Assembly: GCA_029556265.1 (NCBI GenBank)
Contig: JAKQFH010000006.1
Location: 1 to 45,961 of the forward strand
Source of the DNA: Chloroflexota bacterium
GTDB lineage: Bacteria > Chloroflexota > Anaerolineae > Anaerolineales > Anaerolineaceae
Length of the DNA: 45,961 nucleotides
Direction: 5' to 3'
Positions within the stretch are counted from its first letter, which is position 1. Every line of letters starts with the position of its first letter. Made by a program: the position numbers and the translations under genes. The notes under the pieces are model-generated. The model was not told the origin of the DNA, ran no database searches, and worked only from the letters and a program-made list of their open reading frames with translations. Of this stretch, positions 24,641-32,545 are shown one piece after another.

Positions 24641-25861
24641 ATGGAAATCGCGGTTATCGGAGCAGGGGCTTCGGGGATATTTGCGGCATTGGCTGCCGCG
24701 CGGCCTGGAAACCGCGTTACCCTCTATGATCACAATGCTGAAATTGGTAAAAAACTGCTGGTCACCGGCAGCAGCCGCTGCAATATCAGCAACGCGTTGG
24801 TGGGCGCGGAGAGCTACACTTGCGCGGACGAGGGTTGGATTCGCGTCTTTTTCCAGGCTTACCCGCCCGAGCGCCTGCGGAACCTTCTGAACACGCTTGG
24901 CATCCCGATCTACAACACCGCGGATGGCTGGTACTATCCGCTTTCAAACTCCGCCCAGTCCGTGGTCGAAATTCTGAAAGCCGACCTGCACGCTGTCGGG
25001 GTTGAGCTCGCGCTTTCCACGCAGGTCGTTGATTTACGGCGCGCAGAGGGCGGCTTCGCGCTGCGCTTTCCTTCCGGCGAGCCTGCCCGGGAACGCTTCT
25101 TTGACAAAGTCGTGTTGGCAGCCGGCGGCAAAGCTTATCCAGCTTTGGGTTCGCGCGGGGAACTGTTCCCCTGTCTTTCACGCCTGGGGCACAGCGTGGT
25201 CCCACTGGTTCCGGCTCTGGGACCTCTTTCGCTCTCGCTCGGGAAATTCCAGGCGCTGCAAGGGCTGCGTTTTGACGTTGGTACGGCAGTGTATGCCGGC
25301 AGTCAGCGCTTGGGGTCGTCTTTTGGGAATGTGATTTTTACCGCCAAAGGTTTGAACGGACCCGGAGTGATGAACATCTCCCATCTGGCGGCCCGACAAG
25401 GCGCCGAAAATCTGCGCCTGGAGCTTGATTTTAGTGAGGCATTTGGCAGCGCTTTTTCAGAAAGCGCCTTGAAACATATTGGAAGCACAGACCCGCAAAA
25501 TTTTCTAAACCGCTTTTTCTCTCCCAAAGCCAGCCGCTTCTTTTTGGAGTACGCCGGGTATGGGAAGGAAAAAGCGCAGTGGGACAAAAGCGCCGCGCAA
25601 AGGCTTACGGCAGCGCTGCGTCATGTTTCCCTGCCGATTCTGGGAACGCGGAGCTTTGACGAGAGCCAATTAAGCGCGGGAGGCGTGCCCGTGAGCGAAG
25701 TTCGCCCCGACACCTGTGAATCCACCCGCGTTCCTGGTCTTTATTTAGTCGGGGAGACGCTGGATGTGGTTGGTCCCTGCGGGGGCTATAACTTACATTT
25801 CGCGTTCACTTCCGGAACCCTGGCTGGCAGCCATCTGGCAGAGCTGGCGGGAGGGCTCTGA
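24641..25861 (+). CDS. HI0933/BaiN-family FAD-dependent flavoprotein
   Basis: A 406-residue flavoprotein oxidoreductase. The start ATG at 24641 is preferred over the TTG at 24626 because the dinucleotide fold begins at once: MEIAVIGAGASGIFAALAAA. Family marks are KKLLVTGSSRCNISNA, VVLAAGGKAYPALGSRGE, VIFTAKGLNGPGVMNIS and the C-terminal FAD contact GETLDVVGPCGGYNLHFAFTSG. The physiological reaction of this family is mostly unknown; one member reduces bile-acid intermediates and others are near rRNA genes. It lies 45 bases upstream of the tryptophanase gene with no terminator between, so the two may be co-transcribed. No metabolic link between them is evident. Confidence 0.88.
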   Translation: MEIAVIGAGASGIFAALAAARPGNRVTLYDHNAEIGKKLLVTGSSRCNISNALVGAESYTCADEGWIRVFFQAYPPERLRNLLNTLGIPIYNTADGWYYPLSNSAQSVVEILKADLHAVGVELALSTQVVDLRRAEGGFALRFPSGEPARERFFDKVVLAAGGKAYPALGSRGELFPCLSRLGHSVVPLVPALGPLSLSLGKFQALQGLRFDVGTAVYAGSQRLGSSFGNVIFTAKGLNGPGVMNISHLAARQGAENLRLELDFSEAFGSAFSESALKHIGSTDPQNFLNRFFSPKASRFFLEYAGYGKEKAQWDKSAAQRLTAALRHVSLPILGTRSFDESQLSAGGVPVSEVRPDTCESTRVPGLYLVGETLDVVGPCGGYNLHFAFTSGTLAGSHLAELAGGL

Positions 25862-25906
25862 CATGTTACCGCATAATAACAAGTGTTTAACTCAAAGGAG
25901 AAACTA

Positions 25907-27283
25907 ATGCCCATCCCATTCATCGAACCGTTTCGCATCAAAGTCGTAGAAAAGCTGAAAGTCACAACCCACGAAGAGCGCGCAGTCGCGCTTGCGAGCG
26001 CGCACAATAACCTGTTTGCTGTGCCCGCGGAGGATGTGTTTGTGGACTTGCTGACCGACAGCGGCACCGGCGCGATGAGCGACGCGCAGTGGGCGGGCAT
26101 CATGCGCGGGGATGAATCCTATGCCGGGGCGCGCAGTTACGCCCATTTTGAGAGCGCGGTGCAGGAAGTGACGGGGTTTCCTTACGTGCTGCCAACCCAT
26201 CAGGGCCGCGGGGCAGAGGGCATGCTCTTTCAGACGCTCGTAAAAGCCGGGCAGATTGTCCCGAACAACCGCCATTTTGATACGACCCAGGCGAACCTGC
26301 TGGTCCTCGGCGCGAACCCGGTGGATCTGACGGTTCCCGAAGGTGATGACCCGCAAGCCGACCTGCCATTCAAAGGCAATATGGACCTGGAACGGCTGGA
26401 AGACCTGATTCGACGGGTCGGAGCGGAACGGATACCCATCGGCATGATTACCATAACCAACAACTCCGCAGCCGGGCAGCCTGTCTCAATGGACAACCTC
26501 CGCCAGACCAGTGAGATATACCACCGTTATGGCATCCCATTCTTTATAGACGCCTGCCGTTTCGCGGAAAACGCCTGGTTCATCAAACTGCGCGACCCGC
26601 GCTACCGCGATGTACCCGTGACCAAAATTGTGAAGGAAATCTTTTCATACGCTGACGGCTGCACGATGAGCGCAAAAAAAGACGCGATTGTGAATATCGG
26701 CGGCTTCATTGCCTTCCGGGATCCGGCGCTCAAGCAACGCATCGCGGAGCGATTAATTGTTCACGAAGGATTTATCACTTACGGCGGGCTGGCCGGGCGA
26801 GATCTGGAAGCGCTGGCTGTCGGGCTGTTTGAGGGCGTGGATGAAGATTATCTGGCGTACCGCGAGAGCCACACGCGTTACCTGGGGCAGGTGCTGAGCG
26901 AAGCTGGACTGCCGGTATATCAACCCACCGGCGGGCACGCTGTTTACGTGAACGCGGGTCTGGCGCTGCCTCAAATTCCGGCGGCGCAGTTCCCGGGTGT
27001 TGCCCTGGCAAACGCGCTTTATCTTGAGGGGGGCGTGCGCACCGTCGAAATTGGCAGCCTGATGTTTTCGCGACCAGACCCGGAAAGCGGGGAGATGATT
27101 TACGCGCCTATGGAGCTGGTACGCTTTGCCATCCCCAGACGGGTGTACACGCGCAGCCACCTGGAATACGTGGGGGAATGCGCCGCTGAAATGATGAAGC
27201 ATATTGACGCAATCAAAGGTTTGCGCGTCACCCGTGCTCCGCAGGTGCTGCGGCATTTCACGGCGGAATTGGAACAAATTTAG
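25907..27283 (+). CDS. tnaA: Tryptophanase (PLP-dependent beta-eliminating lyase)
   Basis: Cleaves L-tryptophan to indole, pyruvate and ammonia. The 458-residue protein starts at 25907 behind a strong AAAGGAG. EPFRIKVVEKL, VFVDLLTDSGTGAMS and THQGRGAEG are shared by tryptophanases and tyrosine phenol-lyases. Two features favour tryptophanase: Asp125 in FDTTQ (Thr in tyrosine phenol-lyase) and His near the C-terminus in VLRHFTAELEQI, where tyrosine phenol-lyase has Phe. The PLP lysine is in MSAKKDAIVNIGG (Lys257/258). No separate tnaC-like leader peptide fits in the 45 bases upstream, so induction must differ from E. coli. Some related lyases have relaxed specificity, so the physiological substrate is likely but not certain. 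Confidence 0.87.
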   Translation: MPIPFIEPFRIKVVEKLKVTTHEERAVALASAHNNLFAVPAEDVFVDLLTDSGTGAMSDAQWAGIMRGDESYAGARSYAHFESAVQEVTGFPYVLPTHQGRGAEGMLFQTLVKAGQIVPNNRHFDTTQANLLVLGANPVDLTVPEGDDPQADLPFKGNMDLERLEDLIRRVGAERIPIGMITITNNSAAGQPVSMDNLRQTSEIYHRYGIPFFIDACRFAENAWFIKLRDPRYRDVPVTKIVKEIFSYADGCTMSAKKDAIVNIGGFIAFRDPALKQRIAERLIVHEGFITYGGLAGRDLEALAVGLFEGVDEDYLAYRESHTRYLGQVLSEAGLPVYQPTGGHAVYVNAGLALPQIPAAQFPGVALANALYLEGGVRTVEIGSLMFSRPDPESGEMIYAPMELVRFAIPRRVYTRSHLEYVGECAAEMMKHIDAIKGLRVTRAPQVLRHFTAELEQI

Positions 27284-27299
27284 GTCTATGCTTAAGCAA

Positions 27300-27336
27300 A
27301 CAGCCGGACAGTTTTCGCCAGTCCGGCTGTGTTTTT
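27300..27336. terminator. Bidirectional terminator between tnaA and atpG
   Basis: ACAGCCGGAC pairs perfectly with GTCCGGCTGT (10 bp, 11-base loop). GTTTTT follows on the plus strand and TTTGCTT on the minus strand. It lies 16 bases after tnaA and 9 bases beyond the atpG stop, closing both convergent transcripts. Confidence 0.88.
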
Positions 27337-27344
27337 AATCCGGG

Positions 27345-28280
27345 TCAGCGCCTGCCCAGCATATCCGAACCGGTGAGCAGTTCCTGCAGCTGCTGGGTGA
27401 TTTGTTTGCGTCTCTCCGCCTGGATAGCCTGCCCCAACTCCTCCAGCAGTTGATCAGTGTTTTCCTTGGCTTCTTCCAGCAAGCGGTACCGGAACAAGTT
27501 TTCAGCTGCCACGGAATCCAATATCAACTGATAAAAGCGGATGGCTGTCAGGTGCCCGCTAATCTTTTCCAGGAGGACGGCCGGGTCGCCTTCAATGATG
27601 GCTTCTGGCCAAAGGGTGTGCCGGGAGTTTTGCCGCTCCGCTGTGGTCTGACCAATGTTTTTGTCCAGGCTCTCGAACCGGGTGTTATGTTCCGGGATAA
27701 TTTGGGTCAGCGTCGGTTGATACTCACCCGAGCGCCGCTTTTTCCGGTATGAGAGAATTTCCACCGCGCTCAGCAAGCCAGCCTCAAAATCCCGCGTCCA
27801 GGCGCGAATTAGGCCGGAGGCAGCCGCGTAATCCGGCGTTGAACCGCTGCTGAGCGAATCCTTAGGGGTGAAGCTGACATCCTGTTGGGTAAGGGCGGTT
27901 TGCAGTCTGCGTCCAAATGCCAAAATCAGCCTTTCCTCCGAGGCGTCCGCGCTCAGTTCAGCCGCCCTTCTGGCGAGGTGCTTGTTGTACATCCCGATGA
28001 TTCCGCGGGAACTGCCAATAATCGCCAGGATTTTTCGCGGCTTCCGCGGAGGGTACGCAGGCGTTTGAACCTGCCCTGTCGAAGGTTTCTGTTTTCCGGC
28101 CGCGCCGCGAAGCTGCCCCGCGACCTGCAGAAAACTTTCCGCGTAACGGGTCAAATCTTGCTGCCGATTGAGCGCCATCTGCATGGTGCTCAATGAAAGC
28201 ACGCGCAGGGAACCCAAAAGCGGTTCAATCGCTTGAAGGTTCTCGTAGCGGGCTTCGGCGCGTTCCTGGGATTCTGGCAT
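27345..28280 (-). CDS. atpG: N-ATPase gamma subunit (divergent)
   Basis: Central rotor stalk of the F1 sector. The 311-residue protein has the N-terminal helix with SLRVLSLSTMQMALNRQQDLTRYAE and, at about residue 90, SSRGIIGMYNKHL in place of the usual GLCGxYN. It ends in the long C-terminal helix AAENLFRYRLLEEAKENTDQLLEEL. Pairing of the two helices as a coiled coil is the family pattern. The sequence is more divergent than standard F-type gamma subunits, as expected for N-ATPases. It is the last gene of the operon and starts five bases after the stop of the PII-like gene, so the sensor and gamma subunit are made side by side. A terminator follows. Confidence 0.85.
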   Translation of the reverse strand: MPESQERAEARYENLQAIEPLLGSLRVLSLSTMQMALNRQQDLTRYAESFLQVAGQLRGAAGKQKPSTGQVQTPAYPPRKPRKILAIIGSSRGIIGMYNKHLARRAAELSADASEERLILAFGRRLQTALTQQDVSFTPKDSLSSGSTPDYAAASGLIRAWTRDFEAGLLSAVEILSYRKKRRSGEYQPTLTQIIPEHNTRFESLDKNIGQTTAERQNSRHTLWPEAIIEGDPAVLLEKISGHLTAIRFYQLILDSVAAENLFRYRLLEEAKENTDQLLEELGQAIQAERRKQITQQLQELLTGSDMLGRR

Positions 28281-28285
28281 ATTAC

Positions 28286-28621
28286 TCAGGGCATCTCAAA
28301 CTGGTCCAGCGACCAAACAAATACCACCGCGCCGCTGCTGGCAATTTCTGCCTGGGAACTCTCCGCGGCGGAGGCCGCGGCCTCTGAACCCGAAATTCCA
28401 AAACCGCGATGGATGCTGACACGGTTATCGCAGGCGCTGTGTACCAACCCCAGCACGACAGGGACCTGAGCTGCCTGGACGCCGATAAACAGACTCATTT
28501 GACTTTGCCGCAGCATACCCCCGCGTGTTTCCGCGTATGTGGCAGGGAAGCCCGCGTTGACCAGGGCGGAAAGCAGATTTTCGCCGTATTTTTTCGGTAC
28601 GACCGCCATAATCATCTTCAT
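28286..28621 (-). CDS. PII-like cyclic-di-AMP receptor homologue (DarA/PstA/CdaA-type) inside the ATPase operon
   Basis: A 111-residue cytoplasmic protein. The start at 28621 overlaps the atpA stop as ATGA. MKMIMAVVPKKYGENLLSAL matches the beginning of Bacillus DarA (MKLIVAVVQDQDSNRLSEAL). FPATYAETRGGMLR matches FRATKLASTGGFLR at the same positions, with Thr28, Gly35 and Gly47 conserved. LFIGV and a Cys follow, and the end GAVVFVWSLDQFE matches GATVFVLPVDRFE. The Ser/Ala-rich segment at about residues 78-93 takes the place of the flexible B-loop. The family binds cyclic-di-AMP at trimer interfaces; binding here is inferred. Location between atpA and atpG suggests a regulator of the Na+-ATPase or of Na+ homeostasis. 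No diadenylate cyclase gene is in the window. Confidence 0.88.
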   Translation of the reverse strand: MKMIMAVVPKKYGENLLSALVNAGFPATYAETRGGMLRQSQMSLFIGVQAAQVPVVLGLVHSACDNRVSIHRGFGISGSEAAASAAESSQAEIASSGAVVFVWSLDQFEMP

Positions 28622-30288
28622 ATTTTCGGCACCCTCTTCTTTTGCCATAATTCCACAAATTCGTTAAAGACATTGACCAGCTGTTCTTCTGAATCCAGGT
28701 CGTACGCCCGCGTATAATGAATTTGATCCACAGCCTGAGCGGCATGGTGCTGCGCATAGCTTATCAGTTCAGCAGAGAAAGCCCCGATCATGGCGGGGGG
28801 GACGTCATCCATGAACCCGTGCGTGAAGGCATAGAAAATCAGCACCTGGTCTACAAATGAAACCGGTTTATGTGGTTCCTGTTCCAGCAATTTTTCCAGG
28901 CGCTTTCCACGGTCAATCTGGCGTTGGGTGGTTTCATTGACTTCTGTACCGAAGCGGGCGAAGCGTGCCACCTCTTCATATTGGGAAAGCTCAAGTTTGA
29001 GCGCCTCGACTACCTGCTTCATTGCCGGCTCCTGGGCTGCCGAACCAACCCGCGAAACCGAGCGCCCGACTTGAATTGCCGGCTTGGAACCTTTGTTAAA
29101 CTTGTCCGCGTCCAGTACGATTTGCCCGTCGGTGATGGAAATCAGGTTTGTGACGATGTAGCTGGAAATGTTTCCATTTTGGGTGGTAACGATTGGCAGC
29201 GCGGTGATGCTGCCGCCGCCGTTTTCTTTATTCAGCCGGCATGCGCGCTCTAACAGACGGGAGTGTAAATAGAAAATGTCCCCCGGGTAGGCTTCGCGTC
29301 CGGGCGGACGGCGCAGGAGCAGGCTCAACTCGCGGTAGGTGTCAGCGTGCTTGGAAAGGTCGTCATAAATAATCAGGACATCCATTCCCTGGTCCAGCAG
29401 AAACTCCGCCATGGTTACCCCGGCATAAGGCGCGAGATAACGCAGGGCAGGGGGGTCGTCGGGGCTGGAGACCATGACGATCGTATGGTGGAGCATGTTC
29501 CGGTTTTTTAATGTGTCGATTACATTGATGACCGAAGTTTTCTTTTGTCCGATGGACACATACACGCAGCGGACGTCGGTGTCTTTCTGGCTGAGTATGG
29601 CGTCCAGTGCCAGGGTAGTTTTACCGACCTGGCGGTCGCCGATGATTAGTTCGCGCTGCCCGCGTCCGAGCGGCAGGAGCGCGTCAATGATCTTAGTGCC
29701 GGTATGCAAAGGAGTATCCACCGGCGCGCGTTCAATGACCCCGGGAGCAACGCGGTCAATGTAACGGTATTCTGAAGGGATAACCGCGCGGTTTTCGTCC
29801 AATGGACGTCCCAACGGATCCACAACCCGTCCAAAGAAGGGCAAACCAACCGGAATGCTCAGCCTGCGCCCGCTGGCTTCCACCTGGTCTCCTCCGCGGA
29901 TTCCGGTATCCGGTCCGAGGAGGATGACGTCCACCGATTTCCGGTCGAGGTTCAAAACCATGCCTTGCGTGCCGTTTGGGAAGCTGACCAGTTCATCCAG
30001 ATGTACCAGCGGAAGCCCGCTGAGGCGCGCGATGCCATTCCCGATATGTTGGACGGTGCCGACGCTTTTGTAGAGAACTTTATGCCGTTTATTTTGTGTG
30101 ACCTCGTGGAGTTTATCAATGACGTATTTAACCTGAAGGTTCTCTGGTTTGGGGCTCAGGCTGCCTTTTACCCGTTTGAGAGACTGCTCAATAAACGTAT
30201 CCACGGGAACGCCCAGAGGGTCGTTTGCGCGCAGTTTTTCTGTCAGCGCGGATAAGAGCTGTTTGGTAATCAGGTCCAGATCAGTCAT
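28618..30288 (-). CDS. atpA: N-ATPase alpha subunit
   Basis: Non-catalytic nucleotide-binding subunit of the F1 hexamer, 556 residues from the ATG at 30288, which overlaps the atpF stop by eight bases. A longer frame to 30345 lies inside atpF and has no ribosome site. The P-loop is GDRQVGKTTLALDAIL. VYVSIGQKKTSV, IIYDDLSKHADTYRELSLLLRRPPGREAYPGDIFYLHSRLLERA and SVSRVGSAAQ are standard alpha-subunit signatures. The C-terminal extension after about residue 500 ends in ELWQKKRVPKI. Its last bases overlap the start of the PII-like gene (ATGA). Confidence 0.95.
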   Translation of the reverse strand: MTDLDLITKQLLSALTEKLRANDPLGVPVDTFIEQSLKRVKGSLSPKPENLQVKYVIDKLHEVTQNKRHKVLYKSVGTVQHIGNGIARLSGLPLVHLDELVSFPNGTQGMVLNLDRKSVDVILLGPDTGIRGGDQVEASGRRLSIPVGLPFFGRVVDPLGRPLDENRAVIPSEYRYIDRVAPGVIERAPVDTPLHTGTKIIDALLPLGRGQRELIIGDRQVGKTTLALDAILSQKDTDVRCVYVSIGQKKTSVINVIDTLKNRNMLHHTIVMVSSPDDPPALRYLAPYAGVTMAEFLLDQGMDVLIIYDDLSKHADTYRELSLLLRRPPGREAYPGDIFYLHSRLLERACRLNKENGGGSITALPIVTTQNGNISSYIVTNLISITDGQIVLDADKFNKGSKPAIQVGRSVSRVGSAAQEPAMKQVVEALKLELSQYEEVARFARFGTEVNETTQRQIDRGKRLEKLLEQEPHKPVSFVDQVLIFYAFTHGFMDDVPPAMIGAFSAELISYAQHHAAQAVDQIHYTRAYDLDSEEQLVNVFNEFVELWQKKRVPKI

Positions 30289-31069
30289 TATTTTCAACCA
30301 GTAAAGTCTCCAGAGAGCTGGTAATTTCATCCCGCATGTTTTCAATCTGGCTGCCGAGCGTGTTATCCAAAACGATGTCCCCGATTCTGGCGCGAACCCC
30401 CGCGATTAAGTCCGGGATGATGGTAATTGTCAGATCCACTTCGGTGTCTGTCAAAGCGTTGAAGGTGTTTACCAGGCGGCGTTCGTTTTCGGGGCTGAGC
30501 GCCTGCGGCAGACCGAGTTCCACGACCGGACTTCTTCCCTCAAGAGATTCGCGGATATTTTGCACGGTGCGCAAATCAGTCTTGCCAAGGTTATAAATAT
30601 GTTTAATCATTTCATCGATCAGGCGTTCGTGCACTTCGGGTGGAGTGACTTCCAAAAGCGTCTGGTTGGCAAAGCCCAACAGGAAATCCACAAGTTGAAC
30701 CTGGTGTTCCTGGATTTCCACAACCTGTTCCTTGCGCGCCTCATAGACTGCGTCTTTCATAATCCGGTCTGCAGTTTCCTGGGTCGCATCCAGCAGGTCT
30801 TTTTGGAGGATCTGGCTGTTGGCATAAGCCTGGTCGGTAATCACCTGGATTTCTTCATTCAACAACATTAACCGGTCATCAATTTCGCGCAGTTTTTCCG
30901 CCGAAGCCGCCACGTTTTCTTCCAGTTTGGCTTTAGCCGCTGCTTTTTCCAGGGAGCGGGCTTCTGCTCGTTTGGCCATCGGCTTGAATGCCAGGAAATA
31001 AAGAGCGACCGTAATCACCAGAAAATTGATGACTTCCCAGAATATGGTGCTCCAACTGATTGCGAGCAT
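30281..31069 (-). CDS. atpF: N-ATPase b subunit with delta-like C-terminal domain
   Basis: Peripheral stalk subunit, 262 residues, much longer than an ordinary b subunit (about 160). One membrane span is at residues about 8-28 (IFWEVINFLVITVALYFLAF), then a long charged helix to about residue 160. The C-terminal 90 residues resemble the end of the F-type delta subunit: VELGLPQALSPENERRLVNTF, then IIPDLIAGVRARIGDIVLDNTLGSQIENM. No separate atpH gene is in the operon, so this fusion probably supplies the delta function, as described for N-ATPases. It starts three bases after atpE and overlaps atpA by eight bases. Confidence 0.9.
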   Translation of the reverse strand: MLAISWSTIFWEVINFLVITVALYFLAFKPMAKRAEARSLEKAAAKAKLEENVAASAEKLREIDDRLMLLNEEIQVITDQAYANSQILQKDLLDATQETADRIMKDAVYEARKEQVVEIQEHQVQLVDFLLGFANQTLLEVTPPEVHERLIDEMIKHIYNLGKTDLRTVQNIRESLEGRSPVVELGLPQALSPENERRLVNTFNALTDTEVDLTITIIPDLIAGVRARIGDIVLDNTLGSQIENMRDEITSSLETLLVENND

Positions 31070-31072
31070 GGC

Positions 31073-31351
31073 TTACCCCCCAAAGAAACGCGTGAGGAGC
31101 GGGTTGGCAAATAGCAGGATCAGGACAATCAACAACACGTAAATTGACGCAGTTTCGAGCAGCGCCAAGGCGATAATCATCGTGGTGCGCAGCTGCGGTG
31201 CGGCATCAGGTTGGCGGGCCATACCTTCCAGCGCGACCCAGGTAGCTTTTCCCTCCACGTAGGTTGGGATGGCGGTGCCCAATACGATAGCCGCGCCTGC
31301 CACAATAATTGTCACCAGAGTGATGACATGTTCGGGTAGTAAATTCTCCAT
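31073..31351 (-). CDS. atpE: N-ATPase c subunit with Na+-binding signature
   Basis: Rotor-ring subunit of 92 residues from the ATG at 31351, preferred over the TTG at 31357 by ribosome-site spacing. Two membrane helices are separated by the polar loop ARQPDAAPQ. Helix 1 has Glu33 in IPTYVEGKATWVAL, which aligns with the P-x3-GEG motif of N-ATPases. Helix 2 has Glu66-Thr67 and Tyr71 in LALLETASIYVLLIVLIL. In Na+-dependent rings the acid pair plus the hydroxyl next to the second Glu and the Tyr five residues later form the Na+ site, so Na+ coupling is predicted. A 131-base gap with two hairpins precedes the gene; such gaps often boost c-subunit synthesis. Confidence 0.93.
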   Translation of the reverse strand: MENLLPEHVITLVTIIVAGAAIVLGTAIPTYVEGKATWVALEGMARQPDAAPQLRTTMIIALALLETASIYVLLIVLILLFANPLLTRFFGG

Positions 31352-31376
31352 CAGCAATTTCCTTTCTCGTTACATT

Positions 31377-31414
31377 GCGCCCTTTTTGGGCTGCGCAGCG
31401 GCGTGGCGGCCGCT
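31377..31414 (-). other. Two hairpins between atpB and atpE
   Basis: AGCGGC/GCCGCT (31397-31402 with 31409-31414) and an interrupted GCGCCC/GGG-GCGC stem (31377-31396) stand in the atpB-atpE gap. They lie just ahead of the atpE ribosome site and could be an mRNA processing or translation-enhancing region. Role inferred from position. Confidence 0.4.
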
Positions 31415-31482
31415 GTTTTCGTGTTGAATAAGTTACTCATTCCTGGCGCAAACCCGCTGGTGGCGGATAGGCTAATGAGCGC

Positions 31483-32184
31483 CTAAGCCTTGGAGCGTCG
31501 GCCGCGTTTATTCCGCAAGGGTTTGGCTGCCCTCACGCTCTTGTCCTCTTCATTAATCTCGACCGCGGAGGAGATGAACAGCGCGGCGAGGGTGGTAATC
31601 ACATACGCCTGCAATACACTAGAGAATATTGAAAGAGCGGTAAAGGCAATCGGAACAAGAAAAGGAATAATTGAAAATACGATTGCCACAATCATGTCGC
31701 TGCTCAGTATATTTCCAAATAAACGCATGGAAAGAGACAGCGTCCGACTGAGCTGCCCGATTATCTCTATCGGCAGCAAAATAACCGGACTCGCGAACTC
31801 TTTCAGGTATTTCCAGACGCCTTTCTTTGCCATGCCGAAGAAGTGCACAGATAAGACCACAATCAGCGAAAGGGCGATGGCGGTGTTGAGGTCGGCGGTC
31901 GGCGCTTTCAGGACCGGGAAAAGGGATATCAAGTTCGAGAACAGCACAAAAATCATCAGACTGCCCAGGAGCGGGATATATTGGTGTAAGTCGTCCACGT
32001 CCATGGCGTCATCAACCACACTAATCACCGCTTCGAGAGCTAATTCAAGGAAATCGGGCTTAAAAGCTTTCAAAAGCAGCGCCGTCAAAAGGATAATCCC
32101 CATCGTAATCCAGGTGTACAAAACTGTATCGTGCACCGGGATTCCAAAAACATAGAATAGGATTGGATGCTCAACCATGTTCAT
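31483..32184 (-). CDS. atpB: N-ATPase a subunit
   Basis: Membrane stator forming the ion half-channels, 233 residues with about five or six spans. The essential Arg lies in IIGQLSRTLSLSMRLFGNILSSDMIVAIV. Earlier features are IPVHDTVLYTWITMGIILLTALLLKA, LLGSLMIFVLFSNLISLFPVLKAPTADLNTAIAL and a late span with SSVLQAYVITTLAALFISSAVE, all standard for a subunits. The C-terminus is strongly basic (RNKRGRRSKA). It overlaps atpR by 14 bases. Position after atpR and before atpE matches the N-ATPase order. Confidence 0.93.
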   Translation of the reverse strand: MNMVEHPILFYVFGIPVHDTVLYTWITMGIILLTALLLKAFKPDFLELALEAVISVVDDAMDVDDLHQYIPLLGSLMIFVLFSNLISLFPVLKAPTADLNTAIALSLIVVLSVHFFGMAKKGVWKYLKEFASPVILLPIEIIGQLSRTLSLSMRLFGNILSSDMIVAIVFSIIPFLVPIAFTALSIFSSVLQAYVITTLAALFISSAVEINEEDKSVRAAKPLRNKRGRRSKA

Positions 32185-32545
32185 GTTTGCCGCCTGTACT
32201 GCCTTCTTCGGGGCTGCCTGCCGCTGGGCCTGTTTGGGATACTTGCTGCGCGGCTTGCTGGTTTTGCTGATGATTGAAACGTATGACCTGGATTAATCTG
32301 GTTATCGTGAGCGGGCCTAAGAAGCACAGCGCGTACCCGATGTGCATCCTGACCGCAAAAAAGAGCGCGGCTCCGATCAGAAAAAAGCGCAGAACGCGGG
32401 TCAGTATCAGTCTGGTAAGCCCCCTGGCGCCTCCGCTGGAATCCATCTCCAGGCCGCCAATTGAACCCTTAATCAGGGAGAAGCTCAGCATCGATAATAC
32501 TATTCCCAGGGCTGCCCAGACGAGGCACCAGAATGGATTGATCAT
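32171..32545 (-). CDS. atpR: N-ATPase accessory protein AtpR
   Basis: A 124-residue membrane protein specific to N-ATPase operons. About three or four hydrophobic segments are visible (FWCLVWAALGIVLSMLSFSLI, FFLIGAALFFAVRMHIGYALCFLG). AtpR proteins have a conserved membrane Arg proposed to interact with the c-ring; an Arg is present in LTRLILTRVLRF and another before IQVI. The C-terminal tail is Gln-, Gly- and His-rich. It overlaps atpQ by an ATGA junction and atpB by 14 bases. Assignment is mainly by place in the operon plus topology, because AtpR is poorly conserved. Confidence 0.75.
   Translation of the reverse strand: MINPFWCLVWAALGIVLSMLSFSLIKGSIGGLEMDSSGGARGLTRLILTRVLRFFLIGAALFFAVRMHIGYALCFLGPLTITRLIQVIRFNHQQNQQAAQQVSQTGPAAGSPEEGSTGGKHEHG

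Noticed and set aside
23204-24733. 509-codon minus-strand frame opposite the helicase gene
   Set aside because: A shadow of a GC-rich gene; no recognisable domains, and the plus strand carries all the helicase motifs and the ribosome site.
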